A DNA stretch of 14,199 nucleotides from Betaproteobacteria bacterium SG8_40 (GCA_001304425.1 LJTS01000023.1:1-14199); one strand, 5' to 3'. Positions 5,562 to 13,520 are shown, numbered from the stretch's first letter. The notes: a model not told the origin generated them from the letters alone. Translations and numbers: made by a program.

Positions 5562-6101
5562 TCACGGGAAAGAAGCGAATATGCCGCCCTTGTGACGTCC
5601 GAACCTGGAGTTCCAGAGCGGTGCCGCCAGGCTGTAAATGATGCCACCCGGCTGGGTTACCCTGACAAATTCGCGAAACGCCGCTTCGATATCCGGCACA
5701 TGCTCCATCGTTGCATAGCTGTAGACCAGGTCGTAGGTATTGTCGCGCACCGCGATACGCTCGGCTGAAGAGCGTAGATAAGACACGCGCGCGTGGGTGA
5801 AATCACGCCCTGTGTTTTCGACAATGTCGAGTCCGTCAACCTGTAGCGCACCCAGGTCGACAAACGCGGCACACTCGCGACCCGTATTGCAGCCAACGAC
5901 CAGCACTCGTGCCAGGGGCTGGCGGATATGGCTGGCCGCAATCCGGGTGTGGTATTCATGAAGGGAATGCGGCGCAGTCAGTCCGAACATCCGGTACAGG
6001 CGAGGGTGCCGCAGCCTGGCCCGGGCCGAGGCAGAGAAAGGCGTGGCGCCGAGTGTCAACAGTCCCCTGAAAACCTTGCGCAAGCTAACCGACGGCGTCA
6101 T
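5562..6101 (-). CDS. SAM methyltransferase, N-terminal catalytic portion up to premature TGA
   Basis: As written this encodes 179 residues containing the Rossmann fold. Motif I is RVLVVGCNTGRECAAF (65-80), the acidic residue of motif II is Asp92 in GLDIVENT, and DLVYSYATMEHVPD (124-137) is motif IV. PGGIIYSLAAPLWNSRFGRH (151-170) is the post-motif region. The fold is nearly complete, so the truncated product might still bind SAM, but the C-terminal substrate region is cut off. Substrate is unknown. The position after the transketolase pair suggests it modifies a product of the same pathway. Confidence 0.8.
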   Translation of the reverse strand: MTPSVSLRKVFRGLLTLGATPFSASARARLRHPRLYRMFGLTAPHSLHEYHTRIAASHIRQPLARVLVVGCNTGRECAAFVDLGALQVDGLDIVENTGRDFTHARVSYLRSSAERIAVRDNTYDLVYSYATMEHVPDIEAAFREFVRVTQPGGIIYSLAAPLWNSRFGRHKGGIFASFP

Positions 6102-6176
6102 TCGATTGTTTCTTTACGCAGGAAACGGATTCAGCCCCTGTCATCAGGCGTATGCCGGCAGGCGGTTCAAACGTGC

Positions 6177-7148
6177 TCAGCCAACCAGCGACTTGCACGC
6201 GGCGACGATCGCTTCGGCACTCATGCCGTACTTTTCACGCAAACGGACTGTAGGTCCGACGACGGCAAACTCGTCGGGCATTGCCACCATGCGCATCGGC
6301 GTCGGCCGCTCTACTGCCAGCAATTCCGCAACGGCGCCGCCCAATCCGCCGGCAAACCGGTGTTCTTCCGCGGTTACGATCCCCGAAGTTTCTGCCGCCG
6401 CTTGCAGTATCGCCTCGCGGTCCAGGGGTTTGATGGTGTGCATGTTGAGCACCCGTGCATCAATGCCCTCGGCTTTCAGTGCGTCGGACGCCTTCAGCGC
6501 CAGTTCGACCATTGCGCCGCAGGCAATGACAGTGACATCGTTGCCCGGCCTCAGGCGGCTGGCCCGTCCCAGCGTAAAGCCGGCCGAGTCTTCCGTTACC
6601 GGCGCTTCCGGCGTGCGCCCGCCAAGGCGCAGGTAAACGGGGCCGTCGATATCGAGAGTCGCGAGTGTGGCGTGGTACGCCTCGTTGACATCCGCCGGGA
6701 CGATGACCGTCATGTTCGGCATGCTGCGCATCAGAGCAAGATCTTCCAGTGCATGGTGGGTGCCGCCGGCAACCCCAAGAGAGATGCCGCTTGCCGCCGC
6801 GCCAATGACCACACGCTGATTCGCGTAAGCAACGTCGTTACGGATCTGCTCCATGCTGCGCGCGGCGATGAACGGTGCGTAGGCACAGACATACGGGTGC
6901 AGCCCCGTTGTCGCCAGACCCGACGCGATGCCAATGGCGTTTTGTTCGGCGATGCCGACCTCGATAAAACGGTCGGGCCAGTTCGCAATCCACGGCCGTA
7001 TTCCCAGTAAATCCTGTGTGTCTGCGGACAACACGACGGCGCGCGATTCGCGCTCGCCGATTGCGAGCAAGGCCTGGCCAAATGCCAGCCGTGTCTGGTT
7101 GGCGGACGCTTCCCGCCAAGGTGCAGTGGTGCTTGCCCCCATGTTCAT
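6177..7148 (-). CDS. Transketolase, C-terminal subunit (pyrimidine-binding and C-terminal domains)
   Basis: These 323 residues form half of a two-gene transketolase that transfers C2 ketol units between sugar phosphates using thiamine diphosphate. The pyrimidine-binding domain contains RFIEVGIAEQN (60-70), with Glu68 as the conserved glutamate that activates the cofactor. GVAGGTHHALEDLALMRSMP (125-144) and IVPADVNEA follow. The C-terminal domain has VIACGAMVELALKA (208-221) and IVTAEEHRFAGGLGGAVAE (257-275). Its ATG overlaps the stop of the N-terminal subunit gene by 4 nt (ATGA), indicating translational coupling and stoichiometric expression. A second ATG two codons in is possible. DXS or a pyruvate dehydrogenase beta subunit is less likely given the partner. 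Confidence 0.95.
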   Translation of the reverse strand: MNMGASTTAPWREASANQTRLAFGQALLAIGERESRAVVLSADTQDLLGIRPWIANWPDRFIEVGIAEQNAIGIASGLATTGLHPYVCAYAPFIAARSMEQIRNDVAYANQRVVIGAAASGISLGVAGGTHHALEDLALMRSMPNMTVIVPADVNEAYHATLATLDIDGPVYLRLGGRTPEAPVTEDSAGFTLGRASRLRPGNDVTVIACGAMVELALKASDALKAEGIDARVLNMHTIKPLDREAILQAAAETSGIVTAEEHRFAGGLGGAVAELLAVERPTPMRMVAMPDEFAVVGPTVRLREKYGMSAEAIVAACKSLVG

Positions 7149-7975
7149 GCACCCCCCAGTTCTTTCAGCGCCCGGGCGTGGACTTCGTCGTCCACGCTAT
7201 TGCTGTGCCACAAGTAGGTGTCTTCCGCAAAACTCACACCCTTGCCCTTGACGGTATGGGCAACGATCGCTGTTGGTCGCGTTTTCTTCAACGGCAGCGC
7301 ATCGAAGGTATCGACGATCTGCCCCATGTCGTGGCCATCGATCTCGCGTACTTCCCATCCGAACGAGCGCCACTTGTCTGCCAGCGGATCGAGGCTGATC
7401 AATTCCTCAATACGCCCGCTTTGTCCGATCTTGTTGTGATCGACAATGGCAGTCAGGTTGTCCAGCCGGTAATGGGCGGCCGCCATGGCTGCCTCCCAGT
7501 TGGAACCTTCGTGCAATTCGGCGTCGCCCAGCATGACGAACGTATGGAAAGACTTGTTCTGTATGCGTGCTCCGTACGCCATGCCGGTAGCGATCGCAAG
7601 GCCGTGTCCGAGCGCACCGGTGCACATTTCCACGCCCGGAACCTTGATGTCCGGATGCATGCCAAACGGCGACTCGAAGTGGTAGAAGCGATCGAGCAGT
7701 GCATCGTCGATGAAGCCGGCCTGCGCCAGTACCGCTCCCAGTGCCGCATTGGCGTGCCCCTTCGACAGCACGAAACGGTCGCGGTCCGGCCAATCCGGTT
7801 CGGAGGGTTTCAACCGCATGCGGTGAAAATAAAGCGCGGTCAGCATATCGGCCGCGGATGACGACCCGCCCGCATGGCCGCCGCCGCCGGCGCGCAGCGC
7901 TCTCCACAGGTTGCGCCGCAACAGGCGTGCCTCGTTCTCCAGTCGCTTGAGCAGTTCGTCCCTGGCTTCGTTCAT
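7145..7975 (-). CDS. Transketolase, N-terminal subunit (thiamine diphosphate-binding)
   Basis: These 276 residues carry the diphosphate-binding half of transketolase. Conserved features: GGGHAGGSSSAADML (31-45) with His34, FVLSKGHANAALGAVLA (68-84) with His74, GALGHGLAIATGMA (120-133), and the TPP/Mg motif from LGDAELHEGSNWE (149-161) to IVDHNK (177-182), with Asp151 and Asn181 as metal ligands. The end HTVKGKGVSFAED is also typical. ATG 7975 is preferred over upstream in-frame starts (8035, 8182). It has a purine-rich ribosome binding site, and conservation starts soon after. It is the first gene of a leftward operon with the C-terminal subunit and a methyltransferase, divergent from the patatin gene. 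Split transketolases are known in bacteria and archaea, often beside a specialised sugar or secondary-metabolite pathway. Confidence 0.95.
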   Translation of the reverse strand: MNEARDELLKRLENEARLLRRNLWRALRAGGGGHAGGSSSAADMLTALYFHRMRLKPSEPDWPDRDRFVLSKGHANAALGAVLAQAGFIDDALLDRFYHFESPFGMHPDIKVPGVEMCTGALGHGLAIATGMAYGARIQNKSFHTFVMLGDAELHEGSNWEAAMAAAHYRLDNLTAIVDHNKIGQSGRIEELISLDPLADKWRSFGWEVREIDGHDMGQIVDTFDALPLKKTRPTAIVAHTVKGKGVSFAEDTYLWHSNSVDDEVHARALKELGGA

Positions 7976-7978
7976 GCG

Positions 7979-7985
7979 CTCCCCC
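7979..7985 (-). promoter_or_regulatory. Ribosome binding site of the transketolase N-terminal gene
   Basis: On the minus strand GGGGGAG lies 3 nt before ATG 7975 (5 nt measured from the G-run). It supports this start over the open upstream extension. Confidence 0.6.
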
Positions 7986-8006
7986 GTTTCACGATCATCC
8001 GACAGT

Positions 8007-8035
8007 CTGCAATCGTGATGTCCAATCGTTATCAT
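8007..8035 (+). promoter_or_regulatory. Candidate promoter for the patatin gene
   Basis: TATCAT (8030-8035, 5 of 6 to the -10 consensus) with CTGCAA 17 nt upstream (8007-8012, weak -35). It lies in the divergent region and would give a leader of about 75 nt. Confidence 0.25.
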
Positions 8036-8041
8036 TATGCG

Positions 8042-8060
8042 GGCTTGGTATCGGCAAGCC
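8042..8060. promoter_or_regulatory. Dyad in the transketolase/patatin divergent region
   Basis: GGCTTG (8042-8047), 7-nt spacer, CAAGCC (8055-8060) is a perfect inverted repeat of 19 bp overall. It lies downstream of the candidate patatin -10 box and upstream of the transketolase start, so one regulator could control both directions. It could instead be a leader hairpin. Confidence 0.35.
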
Positions 8061-8117
8061 GACCGCACCTCGTTGCCCACAGCCATGCGACCCGACAACA
8101 GGTTAAAGTATCGGCCA

Positions 8118-10382
8118 ATGACAAGGAAGAGTCGACTGCATCGCAAGGCGCCAGTTGGCGCCGTTGTGAGCTTTTTTCTCACCAGCCTGCTCGTGCCCGG
8201 ACTGTTCGGCGCGGCTGCGGCCGGGGTGGATACTCAAACCCGGGCCGACCATCGACCACGGATCGCCCTGGTTCTGTCCGGGGGCGGTGCTCGCGGCCTG
8301 GCGCATGTTGGCGTACTCCAGGTGCTCGAGCGCCTGCGTGTGCCCGTGGACTGTGTCGTCGGCACCAGCATGGGCGCGCTTGTCGGCGGTACCTACGCTG
8401 CTGGCGTGCCGGCCGGGCGCATGCGCATGATCGTTGAGAGCACTGATATCGGCGACCTGTTCGTTGATGCGCCCCCCCGTTCGCAGATTCCCCAGCGTCT
8501 CAAGCGCGACGATTACAAACCGCTGTTCGAAATCACTTTAGGCTTCAATGACGGCAGAGTGCAGCTTCCGCAAGGCGCGTCGGCAGGGTACAAGTTCGAA
8601 CTGTTTTTGCGGGAACTGGTCGGCCCGGGTGCATCGGTTTCCGACCTCAGATTCGATGACTTGCCGACGCCGTATCGGGCGGTTGCAACCGACCTTGAAA
8701 CCGGCGCCATGAAGGTCTTCGACGAGGGGGATCTGCCCAAGGTCATGCGGGCAAGCATGTCGTTGCCGGCGGTGCTTGCGCCCATCGAGATTGATGGTCG
8801 GTCGTATGTCGATGGCGGCCTGGTGCGCAATCTGCCGGTCGATATCGGACGTTCCCTGTGCGGTGACGTCATCATTGCAGTCAACCTTGGTACGCCATTG
8901 AAGTCAATCGGAGAACTCGGCAGCGTCATCAGCGTAGCCGGGCAATCGATGAATCTGCTCACCGAACAGAACGTAGAGCGCTCTCTCGCGGAACTGACTG
9001 ACAACGATGTTCTCATCGAGCCGGATCTGGCAGGTTATTCATCCAACGATTTCGAGGCCGCCGAACCGATTATCGAGCGCGGCCTTCGGGCTGCGCAGGA
9101 CAAGGCGCAATTACTTTCAAGGTTGTCCCTCGATGAAGAGGGATACGCCGCGTGGCTGGCGCAGCGGGAGGACCGTCACCAGGCGGCGCCGGTGATTTCC
9201 CGTATCGAGATTATCGAGAGTGAGCGATTCGGTACCGATGCAGTCGGACGCGATCTCAAGGTAAAACCCGGTGCGGATTTTTCCTATGACGAACTGCATG
9301 ACGATCTGGCCCGATTGTATGGGCGCGGCGATTTCTCCTATCTTGGCTATTCCGTGCTCGCCGACGACGACGCCGGCTATACGGCGCTGATCGATGCCAA
9401 AGCCAAACCATGGGGGCCGGGCTATCTGAAATTCGGACTGGATACGCGCACTGATTTCGACAGTCCGACGCAGGCCAATCTCGCCGCCAGTTATCGACGG
9501 ACCTGGGTCAATTCGCTCGGTGCCGAATGGCGTGTTGACGGGCAGATCGGCTACGACTCATTGCTCTTCACCGAGTTCCTGCAGCCGCTGCAGGTGCGTG
9601 ACGGTGCCTTTGTCGCCCCTTACGCCGGAGTACAGCGCACCTCCTTCCAGGTCTACAGCGAGGAACTGCGGCTCGGCGAGCTACGTGTCAACTCGATTTT
9701 GGGCGGCCTGGATATCGGTCTCACCGGCACCGAGGGCGAATTGCGAGTGGGTACGTACATCAAGGACACCAAATCGCAACCTGAATTTGGCCTCATCACC
9801 CCGCTGATACCCGAAGAGGAAATCACCGAAGTCGGGTTGAGACTGGCGGGTATCGCGGATTTTCTCGATAGTGTGAACTTTCCCCGGTCAGGGTGGTTCG
9901 CGGAATTCCATGCCCGCGGGGCGGACGAAACCTGGGGTTCCGATGAAAATTTCAGCTTTGCCCGGTTGACGCTGAGAGCGGTGAAGAGTTTCGGCAAGAA
10001 TACATTGGCCGGGCGCATCGAATGGGGTGAAGAGTTAAGCGGCGATGTCCCGATATACGATCAGTTTGTCCTGGGTGGGCCGGGGCGGCTTTCCGGCCTG
10101 TTCCTGGACCAGCTCTCCGGTGACAAATACAACCTCGCCGTCGTTGAGTTTTACCGCAGCATCGGCGATATGCCTTCGCAGCTTGGCCGCGGCATTTATG
10201 CAGGTTTTTCCGCCGAAGCCGGGCGCATTAACGACCCGTTGATGAAAGATCCCTGGGACTGGACGACGAGCGGCGCGGTTTTCTGGGGTGCGGATACGAT
10301 TCTCGGAGCGATTTTCATCGGCTTTGGATACTCGAGTCTTGGTCAGAGCACTACATACCTGACGATCGGCTATCCATTGTGA
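8118..10382 (+). CDS. Patatin-like phospholipase with POTRA and outer-membrane barrel (type Vd autotransporter, PlpD-like)
   Basis: This 754-residue protein starts with a signal peptide (basic MTRKSRLHRK, hydrophobic 11-35, AAAA). The patatin domain follows at about 47-345: oxyanion loop GGGARG (55-60), nucleophile Ser84 in GTSMG, and catalytic Asp232 in VDGG. A POTRA-like domain lies at about 358-431 (VISRIEIIESERFG onward, with YDELHDDLARLYGRGDF). The remainder is a BamA/TpsB-like 16-strand barrel, with the GGPGRLSGLF segment in the place of the conserved inward loop. This order matches PlpD of Pseudomonas (about 730 residues), whose lipase domain reaches the surface through its own barrel. 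The last residue is Leu rather than the usual Phe. ATG 8118 is chosen to place the signal peptide; ATG 8085 is an alternative. Confidence 0.93.
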   Translation: MTRKSRLHRKAPVGAVVSFFLTSLLVPGLFGAAAAGVDTQTRADHRPRIALVLSGGGARGLAHVGVLQVLERLRVPVDCVVGTSMGALVGGTYAAGVPAGRMRMIVESTDIGDLFVDAPPRSQIPQRLKRDDYKPLFEITLGFNDGRVQLPQGASAGYKFELFLRELVGPGASVSDLRFDDLPTPYRAVATDLETGAMKVFDEGDLPKVMRASMSLPAVLAPIEIDGRSYVDGGLVRNLPVDIGRSLCGDVIIAVNLGTPLKSIGELGSVISVAGQSMNLLTEQNVERSLAELTDNDVLIEPDLAGYSSNDFEAAEPIIERGLRAAQDKAQLLSRLSLDEEGYAAWLAQREDRHQAAPVISRIEIIESERFGTDAVGRDLKVKPGADFSYDELHDDLARLYGRGDFSYLGYSVLADDDAGYTALIDAKAKPWGPGYLKFGLDTRTDFDSPTQANLAASYRRTWVNSLGAEWRVDGQIGYDSLLFTEFLQPLQVRDGAFVAPYAGVQRTSFQVYSEELRLGELRVNSILGGLDIGLTGTEGELRVGTYIKDTKSQPEFGLITPLIPEEEITEVGLRLAGIADFLDSVNFPRSGWFAEFHARGADETWGSDENFSFARLTLRAVKSFGKNTLAGRIEWGEELSGDVPIYDQFVLGGPGRLSGLFLDQLSGDKYNLAVVEFYRSIGDMPSQLGRGIYAGFSAEAGRINDPLMKDPWDWTTSGAVFWGADTILGAIFIGFGYSSLGQSTTYLTIGYPL

Positions 10383-10430
10383 TGAAGAAATGGTTGTCAG
10401 AATCTAGGCTTGACCGGACCTGAACGGACA

Positions 10431-11306
10431 ATGGGGGTTGCCGCCGGCACGCCGATCGTGCACGCCACCTTGTGGATGCTCGGCGCCATCGTTTCGTTTT
10501 CGACGATGGCCATTGCCGGCCGCGAGCTCTCGGCAGAACTCACCACGTTCCAGATTCTGTTTTTCCGCAGCCTTGCCGGGTTCTTTCTCATGGTTGTGTT
10601 GCTCAGCCGCACCGGCTGGTGGCAGCTGAAGACCCGTCACTTCGGAATCCATCTGCTGCGAAACGTGACCCATTACGGCGGGCAGTATGGCTGGTTCTAC
10701 GGCATCGCAGCCATTCCGCTTGCCGAGGTGTTCGCAATCGAATTCACCATGCCGATCTGGACCGCCCTGTTTGCGTCGTTGATCCTCGGCGAGCGCATCG
10801 GCTGGCAGCGGTCGCTGGCGATTGCCATTGGCTTCGTGGGCGTGCTGGTCATGTTGCGGCCCGGATTCGCCGCTGTCAGTCCGGCTGCGGTGGCGGTGCT
10901 TGCCGCCGCCTTTGCCTACGCGTTCGCGCACACGCTCACCAAACGATTGTCCGGGACCGACGCGCCGATGGCGATCCTGTTCTATACCACAGCGGTACAG
11001 TTGCCTTTGGCACTGCTGCCGGCCTTGCGCGGCTGGACCTGGCCGTCGTTGTCCGCGTGGCCCTGGGTGATTGGTGTCGGGGCCGCTGCGCTTTCCGCGC
11101 ACTATTGCCTGACGCGCGCTTTCATGCTGGAAGACGCCTCGGTCGTGATGCCGATCGATTTTCTGCGCCTGCCGTTCATTGCCGTGATCGGCTACATCGT
11201 CTACAACGAGCCGCTCGAGTTCTGGGTCTTCGTTGGAGCGGTCATCGTGTTTGCCGGAAGCTGGCTCAATCTGCGGGCCGGGGCAAGAAGGAAACCGTCG
11301 TCCTGA
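10431..11306 (+). CDS. DMT-superfamily transporter (EamA family)
   Basis: This 291-residue inner-membrane protein has about ten hydrophobic segments arranged as two EamA repeats. The first contains FFRSLAGFFLMVVLL and a segment ending LGERIGW. The second repeats this layout, ending YNEPLEFWVFVGAVIVFAGS. The E-x(1-2)-hydrophobic motif after the fourth helix of each half (LGERI; YNEPL) is a family hallmark. Members export metabolites or amino acids; the substrate here is unknown. ATG 10431 is used; a TTG at 10410 would add seven residues. The gene starts 48 bp after the patatin stop and may share its transcript. Its stop is 7 bp from the convergent MFS gene. Confidence 0.9.
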   Translation: MGVAAGTPIVHATLWMLGAIVSFSTMAIAGRELSAELTTFQILFFRSLAGFFLMVVLLSRTGWWQLKTRHFGIHLLRNVTHYGGQYGWFYGIAAIPLAEVFAIEFTMPIWTALFASLILGERIGWQRSLAIAIGFVGVLVMLRPGFAAVSPAAVAVLAAAFAYAFAHTLTKRLSGTDAPMAILFYTTAVQLPLALLPALRGWTWPSLSAWPWVIGVGAAALSAHYCLTRAFMLEDASVVMPIDFLRLPFIAVIGYIVYNEPLEFWVFVGAVIVFAGSWLNLRAGARRKPSS

Positions 11307-11313
11307 AGCCTGC

Positions 11314-12618
11314 TCAAGGCGTGGCTCCCGGTGGCGTATCGGTGGCGCGTTGTGACAGATGTTCCTGCGCCGCCTCCTCGCGCGCCTCGTAGGTTTCGTC
11401 GCGAGGGTCGAGTTCCATGAGTGCCGAAGTTGATACCGGCGTGACCGCGACGAATTGTTCCTGTTGTGCAACCGGAACCTGTTTTTGCGCCGTCCAGTTG
11501 TACGCCGCGATGATGCCCAGTGCACCCATGACGAAGGCGGCGAAAATGAACAAACCGGATGGCCCGAGCAGCCAGATTGACAATGAGGCGCCTATCGGCC
11601 CGCCGATCGTTCCGACTCCGAAGCCGATCAGGAGCGTTGCGTTGGTTCCGACGATTTCTCCATGCTGCATCTGGTCGTGCGCCAGAGCCAGGCTCACCGG
11701 ATACACGCTGGCGGCGCAGCCGACGTAGAGCGCAGCCGACGCAAACAACAGCCAAAGCGATGCTTCTCCCCAGAGCGCGGTTGCGACCGCGGCTGCCGTG
11801 CCTGTTGCAGCCAGGCCCAGCACGACACGATTACGTGGCACGTAGTCTGACAACCTTCCCACCGGAAACTGGAACACCATCGCGCTCAGGACCGCAACGC
11901 TCATGAACAGCGACAACTGCTGGGTGTCGAGCCCGATCCGGCTCGCGTAAATCGGCCCGATCGAGTTGAAGGCGCTGAGCAAGATGCCGCTGAGAAACGC
12001 CCCCATCACGGCCAGGGGCGCCTTGTTCGCGACAGTGCGAACCGGCACTTGCGTGGCTTCGGGCAGTTGCGGTGCGACCGAACGCGTGAGCGAAAGGGGC
12101 ACCAGCGAAAGCGCTACCAGAATCGCCGCAACGCTGAACAGGTGGAACTGGGCTGGGTCGCCCAGGCCGATGATGAGTTGCCCGCCAGAGGAGGCGAGGT
12201 AGAACAGCACCAGGTATATCCCCAACAGCGTGCCGCGGGTCTGCGCCGTGGCGACACCGTTGACCCAGCTTTCAACGATCAGTAACAAGCCGGCAACGCA
12301 GAAACCGACAATCAGCCGGAGCACGATCCACAGGTCGGTGTGCACGTACATCGGGTGTGTCAGGATGGCGGCACAGGCAAGTGCGCCAAATACAGCGAAC
12401 GCGCGGATTTGACCAACGCGCCGGATAATGCGCACACCGTAGATGCTGCCGAGCACAAAGCCGACCGCGTGAAACGAGAGGATCAACCCGGTGCGCGCGG
12501 CGGAATATCCCTCAAGCTCCAGGCGCAGGCCCACGAGGGTGCCGAGCATGGTGCTGCCGCCGGTCAGCAACACCAGACTGAGAAACAGGGCCGAAACAGA
12601 AAATACGGTTTGCAGCAT
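11314..12618 (-). CDS. MFS transporter (YcaD-like)
   Basis: This 434-residue inner-membrane carrier of the major facilitator superfamily has about twelve hydrophobic helices. The first half includes GSIYGVRIIRRVGQIRAFAVFGAL, the family's loop 2-3 basic motif (G-x-R-x-x-R-R-x-G). In the second half FPVGRLSDYVPRNRVV is the equivalent loop. VGFCVAGLLLIVESWVNG resembles YcaD-type permeases of unknown substrate. The last roughly 60 residues (from about 374) are a polar, Gln/Glu/Ala-rich cytoplasmic tail not seen in short members. ATG 12618 begins just before the first helix. An upstream ATG at 12729 would add 37 Cys/Arg-rich residues and is judged unlikely. Neither start has a strong ribosome binding site. 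Confidence 0.9.
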   Translation of the reverse strand: MLQTVFSVSALFLSLVLLTGGSTMLGTLVGLRLELEGYSAARTGLILSFHAVGFVLGSIYGVRIIRRVGQIRAFAVFGALACAAILTHPMYVHTDLWIVLRLIVGFCVAGLLLIVESWVNGVATAQTRGTLLGIYLVLFYLASSGGQLIIGLGDPAQFHLFSVAAILVALSLVPLSLTRSVAPQLPEATQVPVRTVANKAPLAVMGAFLSGILLSAFNSIGPIYASRIGLDTQQLSLFMSVAVLSAMVFQFPVGRLSDYVPRNRVVLGLAATGTAAAVATALWGEASLWLLFASAALYVGCAASVYPVSLALAHDQMQHGEIVGTNATLLIGFGVGTIGGPIGASLSIWLLGPSGLFIFAAFVMGALGIIAAYNWTAQKQVPVAQQEQFVAVTPVSTSALMELDPRDETYEAREEAAQEHLSQRATDTPPGATP

Positions 12619-12848
12619 CGTTGATGGCAATGAGATCAAGCGACGTGTCGCGTTGGATGCAATGCGGGCAAGACTCGGGCCGGCACCGCAGAAGCGCCCG
12701 AGGTTACACGTCCGGCAACACGATTCCAAGACGGCCCGGCCGACGAGGGACGATTCCCGTGCGCGGATCCGAAGCCTTCATGATGCCGTGCCGGCGTTGC
12801 GCGATCAGTATTGGTTCGAGGTCCCTGTGGTTGCCCTCAGGTGCGCGT

Positions 12849-13520
12849 TCAGTCGCTGGCGCCAGCAGTCGGCGAAAGGTAATGCACGAACCACTCCCCG
12901 GACAGGCGCGCGACCTCTTCGAGTGTGCCCCGTTCCTCGAAAAGATGAGATGCGCCGGGAACGATGTGTAACTCGGACTTGCAGTTTACGAGCCTGGTCT
13001 GTGCCGACCTGTTGAGCTCGATGACGTCAGTATCCAGCCCGCCGACGATCAACAAGGTTGGTGCGCGCACCTGGCCCAGAGCCCCGGTACCGGTGAGATC
13101 CGGGCGCCCGCCGCGTGAAACCACCGCCCGAACACTGTCCGGCATTGCAGCGGCAACGCGCAACGCAGAAGCAGCGCCGGTGCTCGCGCCGAACAAGCCG
13201 ACTTGTGCTGCTTCCGTCGCGGCGTCGTTACGGACAAACCGCACTGCGTATTCCAGGCGTTGTGTGAGCAAGTCGATGTCGAAGCGCATCTGATAGTCGC
13301 GATCTTCGTCTTCGGTGAGCAGATCCAGCAGCAGCGTGCCCAGGCCGGCTGCCCGCAGCTGCGCGGCGACATACCGGTTGCGCGGCGACAGGCGACCCGA
13401 TCCGCTCCCGTGGGAGAAGATCACGACACCGGCAGCCGCCACAGGAACATGCAGCATGCCTTCAAGGGAAACCGGTCCGGCGGGAATTAACACCCGGGCC
13501 CCGGATTTGTCGTCGCTCAT
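12849..13520 (-). CDS. Alpha/beta hydrolase (dienelactone hydrolase-like)
   Basis: This 223-residue cytoplasmic serine hydrolase has the strand-loop FSHGSGSGR (35-43) as oxyanion region and nucleophile Ser113 in GLFGASTGAA. The acid is Asp163 in VGGLDTDV and the base His192 in PGASHLFEE, the complete triad in canonical order. The SHGSGSGRxSPRN loop and the DLLTEDED segment place it with dienelactone-hydrolase-like proteins that are often found beside, or fused to, phosphoribosyltransferases. No such partner is present here. Substrate is unknown. ATG 13520 is chosen because homology starts right after. The frame extends upstream to 13733 but overlaps the divergent DksA-like gene. Confidence 0.9.
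   Translation of the reverse strand: MSDDKSGARVLIPAGPVSLEGMLHVPVAAAGVVIFSHGSGSGRLSPRNRYVAAQLRAAGLGTLLLDLLTEDEDRDYQMRFDIDLLTQRLEYAVRFVRNDAATEAAQVGLFGASTGAASALRVAAAMPDSVRAVVSRGGRPDLTGTGALGQVRAPTLLIVGGLDTDVIELNRSAQTRLVNCKSELHIVPGASHLFEERGTLEEVARLSGEWFVHYLSPTAGASD

Larger units (their letters stand above)
5238..6101 (-). pseudogene. SAM-dependent methyltransferase interrupted by one in-frame TGA
   Basis: Two same-frame open reading frames (5562-6101 and 5238-5549) are separated only by the stop at 5562-5564 plus four sense codons. Reading through gives one 288-codon unit (287 residues with the stop decoded), continuous across SFP-(stop)-VHLRMDEDEII. Class I methyltransferases of this type commonly continue after the HKGG(I/M)F region with a P-W-(I/V)-H-L-R sequence, so TGA most likely replaces TGG (Trp). 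This is a one-base nonsense change, a sequencing error, or a very recent inactivation. The remaining codons show no frameshift or decay. Selenocysteine is unlikely because the aligned residue would be Trp. The gene follows the split transketolase on the same strand, 75 bp downstream. Confidence 0.75.

Noticed and set aside
5562..5564. TGA as a selenocysteine codon
   Set aside because: Context predicts Trp, methyltransferases of this type are not selenoproteins, and no convincing downstream stem-loop was recognised by eye.
5928..7010. Plus-strand open frame of 360 codons opposite the transketolase C-terminal gene
   Set aside because: Low-complexity Arg/Gln/Asp-rich translation; the opposite strand has unmistakable transketolase motifs.
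10404..11525. Long minus-strand open frame (373 codons) opposite the EamA gene
   Set aside because: Product is Arg/Gln/His-rich with no family likeness, and it lies entirely over two well-supported transporter genes. It is a high-GC shadow frame.
12704..12781. 25-codon minus-strand ORF between MFS and hydrolase genes
   Set aside because: Too short, no ribosome binding site, no recognisable relative.
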